Below, piece by piece: positions 32,971 through 44,923 of a DNA stretch of 64,000 nt; the first letter of the stretch is position 1, and each line of letters starts with the position of its first letter. The notes beneath the pieces were generated by a model. That model was not told the origin of the DNA. It worked only from the letters and a program-made list of their open reading frames with translations, and ran no database searches. The DNA is taken from contig NC_083878.1 in NCBI RefSeq assembly GCF_032452875.1, positions 53,698,878 to 53,762,877 on the forward strand, read 5' to 3'. The DNA comes from Bos javanicus (Eukaryota; Chordata; Mammalia; Artiodactyla; Bovidae). The position numbers and the translations under genes are program-made.

Positions 32971-33499
32971 CCCAGAAGATACATGTGGTTATGAAGGAGC
33001 CCATTAGACTAATGGGCTCATTAACTCCTAGAAATGAAAGTATATATTGTAAAATGAACGAAGATGATGTTTAAAGATATCTAAGTTAAATAACATACAT
33101 ATACATAGTTATACACACACACACACACACATCTTATTTTGTGTTTTAAGCATTTGTCTGTCACTGTTGAAGATCCTGGAGACAGTGGTGATGTCTTCCT
33201 GAACACCTCACCATCACACAGTTTTGCACACTGTCCTAAGAACTTTGGAGCACTCCTTTTGTCATTGGAGACATAGATAAACAAAAGTCTCAGAATGAAG
33301 TATTGCATTGGTTTCCCTGATGTTCAAAGCATCATCAGCATGGATAGAGGGAACATAGTGTGTAAAATTGTATATAAGAAACAATTCTCCTTCTGAGTTT
33401 GACTAATTAATAATAACACAGATTTATAAATTCAAGTTTCAATAACTCAAAAAACTTATAATTTCTGATATGCATATAATCAGTTCATGCATTTACACA
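32971..33499. other. Unassigned sequence with an AC microsatellite
   Basis: (AC)10 lies at about 33112-33131. Otherwise nothing is recognised. The minus-strand frame 33081-33308 reads through the microsatellite and is not credible as a gene. Confidence 0.45.
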
Positions 33500-33850
33500 T
33501 CTTTCTATCAACATCCTTTATTGAGATGCTATACCATTCTAGCCCCTGTGCTTGGAATAAGGGATATTCCAAGGGTGGATAATGACAGTACTTAGTGTTG
33601 ATGTGTTGCAGGATCTTCAAAGTAAAACTGCAAGTCTATATGACTCATTTGTTAGATATTTTGATAAGGAGAATCTTAGTATACCATTAGAGTCTGTGGA
33701 AAAGGAGGAAGTGAGTGGGGCTTTAGGAAGACGTATCTTAGATGAAACCAGAAGGTCCAGTGGAACCTAGTAGAGAGTAGGTTGGTAGCGAGGGGCATCC
33801 AGGCAAGCAGTGGCATTTCCAAAAGTCATGAGTTGAGAGAGAACCTGAGA
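33500..33850 (-). mobile_element. L2 LINE fragment (tentative)
   Basis: 'cctttattgagatgctatacc', 'ctagcccctgtgcttggaataaggg' and later 'gcatccaggcaagcagtggcatttcc' recall antisense L2 ('tttattgagtgcctactatg', 'ctaggcactggggata', 'cattccaggcagagggaac'). The 62-residue frame at 33582-33770 falls inside and is probably chance. Confidence 0.45.
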
Positions 33851-34629
33851 AATTTTGGGACTTACAAACAAAATAGATAATGAAGTTTTACTTAAAATCA
33901 AAAGAAGATGTTAGAAGAGTTGTAATTTAGTTTAGAAGCTATTCATACAAAAAGCTGGCAACTCCATTCAAACAGGAAAATCCATCTGGAAATATATGTG
34001 CCGGTATCAATGTAAATCCAGATGTTAAAGGGGCTTTGGGAAAGACTCAACCCCATGTCTCTGGTGCAGTTTCTCTAAGAATTCCTTTTTTTGTAGTCTG
34101 TTAGTTAGGTTGTTTCTTTGTGATTTGTGATTTATTTATGATGGATAAGTGGCTCTCATGCTCCACAGTATTCAAAATAAGTGTCTCATCTAGTGGCTTT
34201 CTTGTAGACTCAACAAAACTTCTTTTTTTCATGTTTATTTTAAAAATCCCTTATACTCCATTGACCTGACTGTGGTTCCATCTCCTGAGCTGATCCCTTT
34301 ACCAAAAACCACTGTGTTTATGAGCCAAATCTTAGGAAACTAGTGATTAATCATAAAGGGAAAAGAATTAATCTTAGATCAATCAAGTCAATCTCTTTAT
34401 TGACAAGTAAAGTACTGGAGGAAAATGTCTCCATTAGCCTTATGCTGTAGAGAGGAAATGAAGAATCTACAGTTAATAATGTCCACTAAAAGTCTGGGAG
34501 AAAAATAAATATTGCATTTCCATCTTAGGAAGTGCAAAATCAGCAGTGTGGAGAATGTCCAGGTAAAGGAAGGTGGAAGGTTTGGAGATGAAACATTTTA
34601 GGAGGTCTTTGCTATTACCTACTGTGGAG
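33851..34629. other. Unassigned sequence
   Basis: No repeat or gene recognised by eye. Confidence 0.4.
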
Positions 34630-34753
34630 TTTGAGAAGGAAATGGGAACTCACTCCAGTATGCTTGCCTGAAAAATTCCATGGACAGAGAAGCCTGGTGG
34701 GCCCCAGTCCATGCGGTTGCAAAGAGCTGGACATGACTGAGCGACTGAGCACA
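34630..34753 (+). mobile_element. Bov-tA/Bov-A SINE, 5' truncated
   Basis: Starts at 'gagaaggaaatgggaactc' in the Bov-A body and ends 'gactgagcgactgagcac'. The tRNA-like head is absent. Confidence 0.88.
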
Positions 34754-34978
34754 CGGTGGAGATAATGGTGCTTAAACTCCAATGATGAAAAGGATTCAGA
34801 AGCAACAAAATAATATATGATGAGTTTTCCAACTTGTATTTCTAGCTGAGATATATGATATCCCAGGATGTCAGTTTGGTTATAATGTTACATTTTCTTA
34901 CAGTATTTATACTTCACCATAGATGATAGCTTTAAAATTGTTATGTATTTCTATGTAGCTGAGGTAAATATCATATGT

Positions 34979-35038
34979 ATTTCTTACTTCATTCAAATTT
35001 CATGTAATATTTCTTACGTTATTCAAATTTTATGTAAT
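34979..35038. repeat. Tandem duplication of a 30-base unit
   Basis: Unit 1 (34979-35008) and unit 2 (35009-35038) differ at three positions. Both begin 'atttctta' and end 'atgtaat'. The surroundings are AT-rich. Confidence 0.9.
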
Positions 35039-35374
35039 ATAATCACACCATTAAAGCTTTGGATAATTGATATTTTTATTATATTTATTATTATACTAAT
35101 GGCTGTTATTTCTCTTTTGTTGCCACTGCAGTTTCCCTGAGATGAACATTTTTGTGACTAATACTTCTAAGTTTCCATTTGTTTTCTTCAAAGAGATTCT
35201 ATAATTTAATATAATTCTGTATTTGTCCCTCTTAGCTCTCATCATAGAAGTAGCTACTTAATTATTTAATAATCATTTATTTACTTACTGGCTTTTTCCA
35301 TAAGGGAAGGAGCCATGATTCTTTTAATTATAGAAACATTCTCTGTATGCAGCATACTGTGTTTTTAGAATGCA

Positions 35375-35580
35375 CTTCCCTGGTGGCTCAGACAGTAAAG
35401 CGTTTGTCTACAATGCGGGAAACGTGGGTTCAATCCCTGGGTTGGGAAGATCCCCTGGAGAAGGAAATGGTAATCCACTCCAGTACTATTGCCTGGAAAA
35501 TCCCATGGACAGAGGAGCCTGGTAGGCTACAGTCCATGGGGTCGCAAAGAGTCGGACACGACTGAGCGATTTCACTTCAC
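35375..35580 (+). mobile_element. Bov-tA SINE, near consensus, with TSD
   Basis: Sense Bov-tA from 'cttccctggtggctcaga' to 'actgagcgatttcacttcac', one of the least diverged copies. Its B-box 'ggttcaatcc' (35427-35436) fits the pol III GWTCRANNC rule. The A-box 'tggctcagaca' differs at the last position. It is flanked by 'tttagaatgca' (35364-35374) and 'tttaaaatgca' (35581-35591), 11 bases with one mismatch. Confidence 0.95.
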
Positions 35581-35589
35581 TTTAAAATG

Positions 35590-35735
35590 CATATATGGAT
35601 GTGGATATACAGTACATTGTACCGTGTATATAGTATATATATGTTTGTGTATACATGTAATACACATATATTTGTACATGTATATAGTAAAAACATAGGT
35701 ATGTATATGTGTATACATGTATTCATACACCCATA
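35590..35735. repeat. TATA/TGTA low-complexity tract
   Basis: Alternating purine-pyrimidine text built from 'tatatg', 'gtatac' and 'acatgta'. It immediately follows the Bov-tA target-site copy. The frames on both strands here are low-complexity artefacts. Confidence 0.8.
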
Positions 35736-36008
35736 TTGGGGGTTGTGGCAAATGCTTGTATGACAATTAATGAAACTCAATCATGAATTCTGGATCAGTA
35801 AACTATATGGAAAGAAGGTTGTTCCAGTGAATTCCAAGGTAAATTCTGTTATATATTTTCCTATAAAGAAGCAAAGCTTTCCTAAAGATTCATCAAATAT
35901 TTCCTTTCCAATAGCCTTTAACTAGGATTATATATAGTGTTTTTATTCTATTTCTCACCAGTCAACACTTTTTACAGTATAAATATGTGTAAGTGTTAAT
36001 GTATATGT

Positions 36009-36236
36009 TTGTGTGTGTGTGTGTGTGCTCAGTAGCTCAATTGTGTCCAACTCTTGCAACACCATGGACTGTAGCCTGCCAGGCTCCTCTGTTCATGTGA
36101 TTATCCAGGCAAGAATATTGGAGTGGCTTGCCATTCCCTCTTCCAGGGAATCTTCCCAAACCAGGGATCAAACCTACATCTCCTGCAGCTCCTCCACTGC
36201 AGGCAGATTTTTTACCACAGAAACACCAGGAAAGCC
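36009..36236 (-). mobile_element. Bov-tA SINE preceded by (TG)n
   Basis: A (TG)9 run at 36009-36027 (antisense CA tail) abuts an antisense Bov-tA: 'gctcagtagctcaattgtgt', 'ggactgtagcctgccaggctc', 'aaaccagggatcaaaccta' and 'accacagaaacaccagg'. Expanded CA tails are common in this SINE. Confidence 0.93.
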
Positions 36237-36869
36237 CATTTATATGTAAGCATATTTAAATGTATGTATATATTTATGTAACCTGTGGTTATACAAATAT
36301 TTTGCTTCAAAATGATTTCTAAAAGATAAAACTTTTTACCATAAATTTTACATTAAATAATATATACTTATCAATTTTTTAAAAGTCAAGATTTAGGGTG
36401 GTTCAATAAACACTCAATGACTTTTTCTTCTTTTAACATGGCAGTACTTGAATAAACAGATCTTTTCCTCTGCACTTTTTCCAACCAAACTGCCTGGAAA
36501 CCAATTAGGACCAACAGGTGTGATAAACAGAGGTGTTTGTCTGTAAGCCTGCTAGTCCCTGAATAGGTCAACTTCCTTTTGCTTTTATTACTGCCCAGAG
36601 TATTTGCTCTCAGTCCCTTTCCCACTACTCAAACTTACCATGGATTTAGCTGGAAGTATTCCCAGATTGTTTTCCTATTTATTTATCACATCAAGCTCCA
36701 AATCTTGGTGAGATACTATGATAGAAAAGTAATGTTAGATGGTACTGAAATTAAATTTATATCTCACCCTTTAATAGTTTTACTATGATTATTTTAAGTC
36801 TGGTGCTTTAAACTCAGAGGTAAATTGAGAGAAACCCAGCAGTATCTTATTATTAGACTGTAGAACTTC
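36237..36869. other. Unassigned sequence
   Basis: No repeat or gene recognised. The 79-residue minus frame at 36386-36625 shows no known motif. Confidence 0.4.
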
Positions 36870-36965
36870 ACATGAGCACTTCTTTTCATTACTGTTTATT
36901 GTAATTGCACCACCTAGAGAGACTAGCATATCATGGACATTTAATAGGAAATAATTGATCAGTGA
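36870..36965 (+). mobile_element. L2 LINE 3' end (tentative)
   Basis: 'actgtttattgtaattgcacc' then 'gagactagcatatcatggacatttaatagg' and 'gatcagtgaatg' mirror the L2 3' end ('ttcattgctgtatccccag', 'agtgcctggcacatagtagg', 'ttgttgaatg'). Confidence 0.45.
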
Positions 36966-37084
36966 ATGCATAGGATAACATGCTTGCTCTCATGGATTTT
37001 TGCCTTTTTAAAAAACTGTTTATTGTGGAACATAAGAAACACAGAGAAAAGTGTACAAAGCATAAATATTCAACTAAATATCTT

Positions 37085-37878
37085 CTATTTTATTTTATTT
37101 TATTTTTAAACTTTACGTAATTGTATTAGTTTTGCCAAATATCAAAATGAATCCATCACAGGTATACATGTGCTCCCCATCCTGAACCCTCCTCCCTCCT
37201 CCCTCCCCATATCATCCCTCTGGGTTGTCCCAGTGCCCTAGCCCCAAGCATCCAGTATCGTGCATCGAACCTAGACTGGCATCTCATTTCATACATGATA
37301 TTTTACATGTTTCAATGCCATTCTCCCAAATCTTCCCACCCTCTCCCTCTCCCACAGAGTTCATAAGACTGTTCCATACATCAGTGTCTCTTTTGCTGTC
37401 TCGTACACAGGGTTATTGTTACCATCTTTCTAAATGCCATATATATGCATTAGTAAACTGTATTGGTGTTTTTCCTTCTGGCTTACTTCACTCTGTATAA
37501 TAGGCTCCAGTTTCATCCACCTCATTAGAACTGATTCAAATGTATTCTTTTTAATGGCTGAGTAATACTCCATTGTGTATATGTACCACAGCTTTCTTAT
37601 CCATTCATCTGCTGATGGACATCTAGGTTGCTTCCATGTCCTGGCTATTATAAACAGGGCTGCGATGAACATTGGGGTACACGTGTCTCTTTCCCTTCTG
37701 GTTTCCTCAGTGTGTATGCCCAGCAGTGGGATTGCTGGATCATAAGTCAGTTCTATTTCCAGTTTCTTAAGGAATCTCCACACTGTTCTCCATAGTGGCT
37801 GTACTAGTTTGCATTCCCACCAAGAGTGTAAGAGGGTTCCCTTTTCTCCACACCCTCTCCAACATTTATTATTTGTAG
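37085..37878 (-). mobile_element. L1 LINE 3' end with 12-base TSD
   Basis: Antisense L1 with a T-rich leader (tail) at 37085-37110, the 3' UTR, and the ORF2 C-terminus in the minus frame 37430-37783 (117 aa, starting MWRFLKKLEIELTYDPAIPL and including WYIYTMEYYSAIKKN). It is flanked by a perfect 'actaaatatctt' at 37073-37084 and 37879-37890. About 794 bases, 5' truncated. It is closely related to the L1 at 19670 but extends about 130 bases further 5'. Confidence 0.97.
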
Positions 37879-38224
37879 ACTAAATATCTTTTATAAGGCT
37901 AATGCCACTGTAGGCAAACACACTAATAACTAGAAAGTTCCTATAGCATAACAGAACTCCTATATGTTTTCTGATGTTAATGATTATATTGATTTTTCTG
38001 ATAATTCAATCTTTGTTTTTATTAATAGTGTTTGCATGATTACATCTTTCTAAATGTTCTCTTTTACATCCATCTATTTTAAAACATACAAATGCAATCA
38101 AAGGGTAAACAATTCTTGCATTGAGCTTTCTTTTCTCAATGTTATTAATATAACTTTAGTTTCAATAGGGTTATTGCATGAAAATGTAATTTCTTCATTT
38201 TCTTTTCTGCATAGCATATTACAG

Positions 38225-38316
38225 ATGCTGGGAAAGATTAAAGGCAGAAGAAGGGGACAGCAAAGGACAAGATGGTTAGATGGCATCACCGACTCAAGGG
38301 ACATGAGTTTGAGCAA
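38225..38316 (+). mobile_element. BovB LINE 3' fragment, inverted relative to its neighbour
   Basis: Sense BovB words 'atgctgggaaagattaaagg' to 'gacatgagtttgagcaa'. The final tail is missing. It is joined directly to the antisense BovB that follows. Confidence 0.88.
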
Positions 38317-39148
38317 CCAACACTCACATCCTTACATGACTATTGGAAAAACCATACTTGGACCATTGTCTGCAAAGTAATGTCTCTGCTTTTGAATATG
38401 CTGTCTAGGTTTATCAGAATTTTTCTTCCAAGAAGCAAGCATCTTTTCATTTCATGGTTGCAATCACAATCTGCAGTGATTTTGGAGCCCCCAAAAATAA
38501 AGTCTGTCACTGTTTCCATTTTTTCCCCCCATCTATTTGTTATGAAGTGATGGGACTAGATGCCATGAACTTCGTTTTTTGAATGTTGAGGTTTAAGTCA
38601 GTCTTTCACTTTCCTCTTTCACCTTCATCACGAGGTTCTTTAGTTCCTCTTTGCTTTCTGCCATTAGGGTGATGTCATCTGCATATTTGAAGTTATTGAT
38701 GTTTCTCCTGGCAATCTTGATTCCAGCTTGTGCTTCATCCAGCCTGGCATTTCACAAGATGTACTCTGCATATAAATTAAATAAGTTGTGTGATAATATA
38801 AAGCCTTGACATACTCCTTTCCCAATTTTGAACGGTCTATTGCTCTATTTCCAGTTCTAACTATTGCTTGTTGACCTGCATGCAGGTTTCTTAGGAGGCG
38901 GATACGGTGGTCTGATGTTCCTGTCTCCGTAAGAATCTTCCACAGTTTGTTGAGACCTACACAGTCAAAGGCTTTATCTAGTCAGTGAAGCAGAAGTAGA
39001 TGTTTTTTTCTGGAATTCCCTTCCTTTTTCTATGATCCAATGGATGTTGACAATTTGATCTCTGATTCCTCTGCCATTTCTAAATCCAGCTTGAACATCT
39101 GCAAGTTCTCAGTTCATGTTCTGTTGAAGCCTAGATTGAAGTATTGTG
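38317..39148 (-). mobile_element. BovB LINE fragment, RT and downstream region
   Basis: Antisense BovB from 'ccaacactcacatccttaca' to 'ttctgttgaagcctagattg'. It includes the antisense of the YADD region near 38665-38690 ('gatgtcatctgcatatttg'). An older subfamily with many indels, for example in the RT motif A region at 38975 ('ggctttatctagtcagtg'). It lacks its 3' end, part of which lies inverted at 38225-38316. Confidence 0.92.
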
Positions 39149-39860
39149 GCACAGTATGTGGTCAATCCTGAAGAATAGTCTATATACACTTAAGAAGAAT
39201 GTGTAGTCTGCTGCTTTTGGAAGGAATGCTGTGTAAATATCAATTAATTCTACCTGCTCTAATATGTCACTTAAGGCCTGAGTTTCCTTATTGATATTTT
39301 GTTTCCTTATTGATATTCCAGATTGATATTTCAATCTATCCATTGATAGAAATGGGGGTTAAATTGCCCCACTATTATTGTGCTGCTGTTAATTTCTCCT
39401 CTTTTGATTGTTAGTATTTGCTGTATATGTTGGGGTGCACCTGTGTTGGGTACATATATGTTTAAAACTGTTATATCTTCTTGGAGTGATCCTTGAACAT
39501 TATGTAATGTCCTTCTTTGTCTCTTGTAGCAGTCTTTACTGTAAAGTCTATTGTGTCTGATATACATATTGCTACTCCAGTTTTCTTTTGATTTCCACTT
39601 CCATGGAATATCTTTTTCCACCTCATGGAGTTGCAAAGAGTCGGAAACGACTGAGCGACTGAACTGAACTGAACTTCCAGTTTGTATGCATCTGTAGGTC
39701 AGAAGTAGGTCTCTTGTAGATAGTATATTTTGGGGTCTTGTTTTTGTATACTCTCAGTCAGTCTGTGTGTTTTGGTTGAAGCCTTTAATTCATTTACATT
39801 TAAGGTAATGATCTATATGTATGTATCTATTGACATTTTTTCAATATCATATCTCCTTTG
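39149..39860 (-). mobile_element. L1 LINE internal fragment (ORF2 endonuclease region)
   Basis: Minus frames 39331-39636 (101 aa, TVLNIYVPNTGAPQHIQQI and IIVGQFNPHF) and 39131-39343 (70 aa, SRIDHILCH-like FFRIDHILCHNTS) are the APE-type endonuclease of L1 ORF2. In IIVGQFN the usual catalytic GDFN aspartate is replaced. It extends into the upstream region near 39860 and abuts BovB at 39149. A BovB tip interrupts it at 39625-39674. Confidence 0.88.
39625..39674 (+). mobile_element. Ultra-short BovB 3' tip (50 bases) inside L1
   Basis: 'gttgcaaagagtcggaaacg' and the BovB tail 'gcgactgaactgaactgaac' lie between L1 words 'atctttttccacc' and 'ttccagtttgtatgcatc'. Only the last 50 bases of BovB are present. 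Confidence 0.9.
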
Positions 39861-40089
39861 GTAGAGGGATTTTCTTGAAGTGTACATTTCTTAACTTTAA
39901 ATTACATAAGGGTCATAGGGATACTTGCAGTCTGATATTTGGTTTAATGGAATTGGGTCAGGAAAAGTTCTCTCTGGCTTAAATCCTTGAAATGCTTTGA
40001 GATTTTATTTTATACCCTATTATATAGGTTTTTTAGATAGATTTTCTATGTTTTCCTGAAATTATTTATCTTATATAGTTGTAGGGAGA

Positions 40090-40720
40090 AGTCCTCTGCA
40101 TTTTTTATTAAGTTAAATGTGTTAATTTCATAGTTCAAATCTATCATTTTTACTTCACTATCCGATGTTATATAAATTAGTGAGACATTAAAATTCTCCA
40201 TTATAATTTAGAAGTTATCTTTAAAATTATTTTTATAGTTCTGTGAAGTTATGCTTTCTATTTCAATTTAGGTTATAAAATGCATACACATTTAAAATTC
40301 TTTTAGGTAGTGACATAAGACTTTGTTTTATGATTAAGAAGAGTCCTTCTTCATCTCTGACAATGCTTTATCCCTTTATATTTATTTTTTTTAATGTTAG
40401 TATAGCCACAGCTGCTTTATTTTTCTGGTTAGTGTAATAGAATTAGTTAACCTTTATTTTCAAGGTTTCATATTCTAATGTTTTAGATGGCTATCTTGTG
40501 AGAAACACTGATATATTATTGAGCTTTGTTTATATTCAAACTACTATTTTTGTGTTTTAATTAGATCTTAATCCATTTATATTAAAATTATTCTAAATAT
40601 TATGACTTTAAATTTACCACCTTAATGTATTCTTTTTACTTCTACTTTCACTTCTATATACACTTTAATTTCTTGACCTCTTAAGGATTGTGCATTTTTA
40701 AAATTACTACATTTTTGTCA
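40090..40720 (-). mobile_element. Old L1 (L1M/HAL1-like) fragment
   Basis: 'taattagtgagacattaaaattctccattat', 'gaagagtccttcttcatctc' and 'agtatagccacagctgcttta' match, at high divergence, the antisense old L1 endonuclease-RT region ('gaggtgttaaaatctcccac', 'ccttctttgtctct', 'agtatagccacccctgc'). Confidence 0.55.
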
Positions 40721-40951
40721 TGTATTTATATCACCACAAATCTTCCATTATTTTATATGGTGCTTTGCATGCAAGACTTTCCAACAGAGCTTTTGGTCAT
40801 ATGAAAGTATTTTGTATCTGTGTTGTCCATTTAGATATCTATTAGCCACTTATGATTATTGAGCCCTTGTAATGTTGGCTAGTGTGACTGAAGCATTGCC
40901 TTTTAAATTGATTTTAATTAATTTTTATTAATTGTAGTTATAAATAGCTTT

Positions 40952-41214
40952 GTTGTTGTTTTGTTGTCAAGTTGTGCCTGACTCTTATGACCCCATGGAC
41001 TGTAGTTCACCAGACTCCTCTATCCATGGGATTTCCCAGGAAAGAAAACTGCAGTGGGTTACCATTTCCTTTTTTAGGGAACCTTCCTGACTCAGGGATT
41101 GAACCTGCTTTTCAATCCCTGTATTTCAATCCCTGTATACATTTTCAAATGTAGCAGGAACCTACATTTCCTGCTTTTCAGGCAGATTCTTTACCAGTGA
41201 GCCACTAGGGAAGT
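40952..41214 (-). mobile_element. Bov-tA SINE with internal duplication
   Basis: Antisense Bov-tA from 'ttgttgttttgttgtcaagt' to 'accagtgagccactagggaa'. Around 41108-41175 'ttcaatccctgtat' is repeated twice and 'cctgcttttca' flanks the added piece, making the element about 50 bases longer than its relatives. Confidence 0.9.
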
Positions 41215-41649
41215 TTAAATAGATAATGCCTACAGTATTAGAAGAAATAGCATAGAAATTGCAAACTGGATCCTTTACATATAAAGCTTAGCACTATTTA
41301 GTTCCTTTTGCTTACTCACTGTTGATATACAGTATTTCAGAAACTTTAAATTCATGTACTACTTTGTTCCTAAATTATATGAATTTATATACATATAAGA
41401 ATTATATATATATATTAATTTCACAAAATATTATTTTTATAGTTTCAGTGATATCTATACAAAACTTGGCAAATGTGAACATGCACACATATGTAAGTAT
41501 TTGTATGCATATATCAGTTATGTATATACATACATACATACTTATATACATGCATTCATGTATTTATTTCCATTCTCAATGTCTTTCTCCATTCCTAAAC
41601 TTCCATATTGTGTTATCCTTTCTATTTAAGTGGACCTTTTATCATTTCC

Positions 41650-42330
41650 TATAATAAAACTCTTCTTGTGGCAAGGTCCCATTAGTTTTTGTCACCCTTA
41701 TATTTGAAGGATGCCTTTCCTAAATATAATTCTAGGTTGGCAGTCATTTTCTATCAACACATTTTCAAGTTGAGTTTTAGTTTCTCTGTTATAAAATTAA
41801 TTTGGCAGTTCAATATTTTTTCTCTGAAGACAGTCTACATTTCTTTCTAGCTTTCTTGAGGTTAAAACCTGCTTCTTCTCTAAGATATTCTGAAGCTTTT
41901 TACCAATGTGTCTGTGCATGTGGTTTCCTTTTTAGTTATCATCTTTGAGGGTTTTTTAAATTTTCTTAAATCTATGTTTAGAATTTTTATAATAAATCCT
42001 GAAAAATATTGGATGTTACATCTTCAAATCTATTTTTTTAAATCCATGCTCTCTTCTCATTGTAGCACTCCAAATAATTAAAAGTTTAACATTCCTAATA
42101 TATACTGTATTCTCTTAAACCTTCTCCCTTACATGTGTTTGTTTCTTTCAGATTTATTTTGTGTATTTTCACCTCACCTGTAATTCAGTTTGCTAGTTTC
42201 CTCTTCATGGTTGTCTAATTTATTGCTTTTAATCAACTAGTATATACTTATGTATTTTCCTATTTGTTTTTCTTTAAAATCCACTGTGCAGCTTTTAAAC
42301 TAATTTAGAGAAACCTTAAAAATCACTTTG
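41650..42330 (-). mobile_element. Old L1 (L1M-like) fragment, probably continuing 40090-40720
   Basis: 'ttctaggttggcagtcatttt', 'ctttcttgaggttaaaacctgc' and 'ttggatgttacatcttcaaatc' are reminiscent of antisense old L1 ORF2. The Bov-tA at 40952 would then be nested in it. Strongly diverged, so tentative. Confidence 0.4.
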
Positions 42331-42752
42331 ATATTATATTTTTACTTTGCAAGCATAGTAATCAGAGTTGTTACAAATTCTGGGTAGAGTAGTTCCAACT
42401 TCTGATTTCCTGTAGTTATTGTCTAACTGTGTATGATTCTTATTCATGTCAGTTTGTCTCCTTGTGTCCCTGGTTATTTTTGGTTACGTTTGAAAAAAGT
42501 AACAAAAAATTGTGACCAAAGATATTATCTATCCCACTGAGTATTTTTGTTTCTCTCTTATACCCAGGTATACTAAGAACTTATAGTGTACTTCAATTTG
42601 GGAAATTTATATGTTTCCAGGGTGCTCTAGGTTATTCAGTACTAGGCTGTAATTTGTGCAAATTCTGGTTTATTGTCATTTAATCCTAGTTTCAAGGATG
42701 TAGTGCTTTGAATCTGAACCCAAACTATTTGTGTTCTAACAAGACTACATTT

Positions 42753-43402
42753 GCATCCAGTCCCATCACTTTGTGGCAGATAAATGGAGTTGGGGGGAAT
42801 GAAAACAGTGATAGAATTTATTTACTTGGGCTCCAAAATCACTATGGATAGTGACTGCAACCATGAAATTATAAGTTAGTTTCTCCTTAGAAGAAAAGCT
42901 CTGACAGACCTACACCTACACCAAGAGATGTCTCTGCTTTTTAACATGCAGAGGTCTATAGAGTCAAAGTAGTTTTTTCCCAGTAGTCACATATGGATGT
43001 ACATGAACCATAAAGGAGGCTGAGTGTCAAGAATTGATGCTTTCAAATTGTCGTGCTGAAGAAGACTCTTGAGAGTCCCTTGGACAGCAAGGAGATCAAA
43101 TTAGTCAATCCTAAAGGAAATCAGTCTTGAATATTCATTGGAAGGACTGATGCTGAAGCTGAAGCTCCAATTCTTTGATCACCTGATGTGAAAAGCCAAC
43201 TTACTAGAAAAAAACTCTGATGCAGGGAAAGATTGAGGGCAGGAGGAGAAAAGGGCAACAGAGGCTGGATGGCATCACCAATTCAATGGAGCACTGAATG
43301 AGTTGGAATAAACTCTGGGAGATAGTGAAAGACAGGGAAGCCTAGTGTGCTGCAGTCCGTGGGTTGCAAAGAGTCTGACACGACTGAGTGACTTGACAAC
43401 AG
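42753..43402 (+). mobile_element. BovB LINE 3' fragment, old, with a micro-inversion
   Basis: Sense BovB from 'gcatccagtcccatcactt' to 'gactgagtgacttgacaac'. At 42928-42949 'atgtctctgctttttaacat' appears, the reverse complement of the expected 'agcatattaaaaagcagagacat' word, so about 22 bases are inverted in place. It shares its 5' truncation point with 49919. Confidence 0.92.
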
Positions 43403-44922
43403 CATAAAGACCACATATAAGTGATCTTAGACTCAAATTTTCTATTCCCTAATCACATGAGGTCAAAAGCAAATCCTCTCAACCCTTCTGCATTACCAAA
43501 TTATCACCGAGAAACAACAGCTCCAAAAGCACTGTTCAGGAATCTGGAAGCTTGTCTTTTGCCTTCTGCGTAATTATGACATTGTAATATTGGAAATTTA
43601 ACTAAAACAAAACAAAAACTTAGGCACTGTTCTGCTAAACCAAGTTCACTCCGTACCTGGAGCACAAATTGCATGAAATTATGCTGGTTGATGAGCAAAG
43701 TATGTTGAATTATGGGATACCTTTGTAATGTCTATAGCTAGGAAAAAGGCATTACCAATGATCACACCCTTCCCAGTCTTTCCCACAGTAATTATAATCT
43801 AAAACCTTTCAAGCATATGACCTACTTGATGATGAAAATATTCAAGTGGATGCTTTTATTTCAGATAGATTCTATTACTTATTGCATCTCCAAGTGGAGA
43901 GGTAATATCTCTTGAAAAGATAATGAGTCATGGAAGAAGCATTCTAACATTGCCACTATGGTTTTGACACAAGAGTATTAATGTAACTTCATTACAATTT
44001 TGCCCCTGAAAGAAAAGTAGAATTTTGTTTTAAAAATACCTGCTATATCACAGTGTCCTTTCTTATGCAGACAAAGGACTTCTACAATTTATGTCAGATT
44101 CCTGTGTGCTGCTAATGTCTCCTATTCTACATCTTAGAAAATTTTATGCTATAGTTATAAAACTCAAAATTTGTTAAAATTAATGGAGCTATTATATGTA
44201 CATCAGTCACATAAAAATTTTAAAATTAGTCCATTTAGGGAATTATATCTTCAAAGATCAAAGTATATGAGATTTGTGGACAATCTTTATTTGAACTTTT
44301 GTTTATCTCATTCCAGAGCAGTGACTTGAATGTGATTTAACTGGGCAAAATAGTACTTATAAATAAAAAAATTATTTTTAAAATTTATGACTTAGGAATT
44401 GCAAAAATAAACCCAGAAAAAATGATTTCCCTTTTAGGATATCCTATTAGATTTCTTAACTATCACTGCAGTGATGTGGACTGGCTTACTCCACTGAAAT
44501 GAATAATGATTAGAAAACCAAAAATTGGAGATACTACCTTGCCATAAGCAGAGACCCTAATAATAATAAAATAATTTATTAATTTTGTTTAATACTTTAG
44601 CAATTGTTTATATACAATAACACCACTAGGTCTGAGTTTTCAGAATAAAAGAAGCCTAAGCTAGTCTGTTTTATCATTTAGTAACTATAAGAAAGGGCCT
44701 GTGTAACAAAAGTTGTGAAGCAGAATTGAAAAAGCCCTATTTGGTATATTAAGGAGCTCTCACTCAAAGGTTTGTAAAAGAGAGAAATTAATGCATGTTT
44801 CCAATTGTTTAAATTTTGTAAGATGGGATGTTCTCAGAATGTAATCATAGGACCTAGTAGCTGATATGAAGAATTGCCAGTGTTGGTGTTGGTGGTAATT
44901 ATAACACTTAATGTGTAAAATG
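43403..44922. other. Unassigned AT-rich sequence, 1.5 kb
   Basis: No retroelement, gene or RNA recognised. The 64-residue minus frame at 43504-43698 has no identifiable domain. Confidence 0.4.
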
Positions 44923-44923
44923 G

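Noticed and set aside
35577..35780. Overlapping 60-70 residue ORFs on both strands rich in Tyr, Ile, His and Thr
   Set aside because: Low-complexity TATA/TGTA tract with no coding character.
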